From positions 1 through 7,112 of the forward strand of contig JAUXOH010000198.1 in the NCBI GenBank assembly GCA_030682505.1: a stretch of 7,112 bases of DNA, read 5' to 3'. Under the pieces are notes generated by a model, which ran no database searches, had not been told where the DNA came from, and saw only the letters and a program-made list of their open reading frames with translations. Below are positions 6,070 through 7,112 of the stretch, one piece after another. Each line of letters starts with the position of its first letter. Within the stretch, counting starts at the first letter, position 1. This stretch comes from Candidatus Didemnitutus sp. Its GTDB lineage: Bacteria; Verrucomicrobiota; Verrucomicrobiia; Opitutales; Opitutaceae. A program made the translations under genes and the position numbers.

Positions 6070-7112
6070 ATGCCTGCTGCACCCATTCCCGTCACCGTCC
6101 TCACCGGCTTCCTCGGAGCCGGCAAAACCACCCTCCTCAACCGGATCCTGACCGAACAACACGGCCGGAAGATCGCCGTGATCGAAAACGAATTCGGCGA
6201 GGTCGGCGTCGACAACCAACTCGTCATCCAAGGCGACGAGGAAATCCTCGAGATGAACAACGGATGCATCTGTTGCACCGTGCGCGGCGACCTCATCCGC
6301 ATCCTCGGGCGCCTGATGAAGCGCAAGGACCGGCTCGACGCCATTCTGATCGAGACCACCGGGCTCGCCAACCCCGCCCCGGTGGCACAGACGTTCTTCA
6401 CCGATCCGGAGATGAAGGAACAGTTCCGGCTCGATGCCATCGTCACCCTCGTCGACGCCAAGCACGTCCTCCTTCACCTCGACGATGCGCCCGAGGTGTT
6501 GAAGCAGATCGCCTTTGCCGATGTCGTGTTGCTCAACAAGACCGACCTCGTCGCCCCCGCCGAACTCGACGCCCTCGAAAAACGCATCCGCCACCTCAAC
6601 GCCGTGGCCACGGTCCACCGCACCCGGAACGCGGACATCCCGATCGACCGGGTGCTCAACATCGGCGGCTTCAGCCTCGACCGCGCCCTCGCGGTCGACC
6701 CGCAATTCATGGCGATGGAGTATCCCTTCGAGTGGGCCGGGGGCTACGAGCTCCCTGCGGGCGACTACCGCCTCGGCATCGGCCACCAGCACAGCGGACA
6801 CGACCACGCGCACGACCATGAGTGCGGCGACGATTGCGGCCACGACCACAATGAGCTCGACGTCGTCGTCGCGCCCGTGGCGTCGCTCGCCGAACCGGAG
6901 CTCGATGCCGCCATCAACACCGCCGTGCAGACGTTTTCCGATTGGGAAAAGATCACGTTGCCCGGTGAGTCCATCGCCGCGGACGGCAAACTTCACCGCC
7001 TGAAACCCAAGGACGAACACGGGGACTTTCCGCTCAAAATTGCGACGCCCGGTTCCTACCTGCTCTTCACCGCGCACGATGTGCCCACGCATCTGCATGC
7101 CGCGGACGGCAG
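6070..7112 (+). CDS. COG0523/CobW-type (G3E) metallochaperone GTPase, 3' truncated
   Basis: This is the first 347 residues of a cytosolic GTPase of the G3E family, whose members deliver or sense zinc, cobalt or other metals. The ATG at 6070 places the start just before the conserved VTVLTGFLGAGKTT, as in relatives. No Shine-Dalgarno is seen. The Walker A motif is G13-T20 (GFLGAGKT), ETTG is at 95-98 and the guanine-specificity motif NKTD is at 156-159. The family metal motif CxCC is intact at 66-69 (GCICC). A His/Cys-rich stretch at 239-260 has eight His and two Cys (CGDDC). On either side of it lies sequence that does not look like a standard CobW_C domain: YPFEWAGGYELPAGDYRL (218-235) before, and LKIATPGSYLLFTAHD near the window end. 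With a ZnuD-like receptor nearby, a zinc role is the best inference. The true C-terminus is outside the window. Confidence -1.
   Translation, partial: MPAAPIPVTVLTGFLGAGKTTLLNRILTEQHGRKIAVIENEFGEVGVDNQLVIQGDEEILEMNNGCICCTVRGDLIRILGRLMKRKDRLDAILIETTGLANPAPVAQTFFTDPEMKEQFRLDAIVTLVDAKHVLLHLDDAPEVLKQIAFADVVLLNKTDLVAPAELDALEKRIRHLNAVATVHRTRNADIPIDRVLNIGGFSLDRALAVDPQFMAMEYPFEWAGGYELPAGDYRLGIGHQHSGHDHAHDHECGDDCGHDHNELDVVVAPVASLAEPELDAAINTAVQTFSDWEKITLPGESIAADGKLHRLKPKDEHGDFPLKIATPGSYLLFTAHDVPTHLHAADG

Noticed and set aside
5208..6461. Minus-strand open frame spanning the methyltransferase, DUF1653 and GTPase genes
   Set aside because: It crosses three recognisable genes and has composition typical of an antisense shadow.
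6049..7098. Minus-strand open frame (349 codons) opposite the GTPase gene
   Set aside because: The plus strand carries Walker A, CxCC and NKTD motifs in order. The antisense product is a Val/Gly/Asp/Glu-rich shadow.

Overview
This 7.1 kb window is gene-dense, GC-rich bacterial DNA. Six of the seven genes are either concerned with metal handling or lie among genes that are. The lineage cannot be fixed without a search. The N-terminal style of the TonB-dependent receptor (signal peptide, then a short spacer, then 'LDHFVVSAS'), the high GC content, and starts preceded by CACC-like runs rather than a strong Shine-Dalgarno all suggest a Gram-negative bacterium of the Verrucomicrobiota, perhaps an Opitutaceae relative. 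This is an inference.

Layout from left to right. (1) Positions 3-2012 (+) hold the C-terminal 669 residues of a CzcA/CusA-type heavy-metal RND efflux pump whose 5' end lies outside the window. (2) Positions 2009-2431 (+) hold a small lipoprotein whose GTG start overlaps the pump's stop (GTGA), so the two are probably translationally coupled. (3) Converging on these, on the minus strand, are a small secreted or anchored His-containing protein (5024-4686) followed by a ZnuD-like TonB-dependent outer-membrane receptor (4588-2495). They are probably one transcription unit. (4) Divergent from that unit is a membrane methyltransferase of the isoprenylcysteine carboxyl methyltransferase-like family (5136-5750, +). 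(5) A DUF1653 protein (5986-5747, -) converges on the methyltransferase so tightly that both stop codons share one CTAG. (6) Divergent from DUF1653 is a COG0523/CobW-type (G3E) metallochaperone GTPase (6070 to the end of the window, +, 3' truncated) with a His/Cys-rich metal-binding stretch.

Together the genes read as a divalent-metal, most likely zinc, homeostasis neighbourhood. The RND pump would expel excess metal. The ZnuD-like receptor would bring metal across the outer membrane, perhaps helped by the small His-rich protein. The G3E GTPase would deliver metal to client enzymes inside the cell. The methyltransferase and the DUF1653 protein have no evident link to metals. I see no RNA genes, insertion sequences, CRISPR arrays or convincing intrinsic terminators. 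No intergenic gap exceeds about 110 bases. The points most worth a second look are a substituted proton-relay residue in the pump, a long insert in its periplasmic domain, the small His-rich partner of the receptor, and the non-standard C-terminal half of the GTPase.
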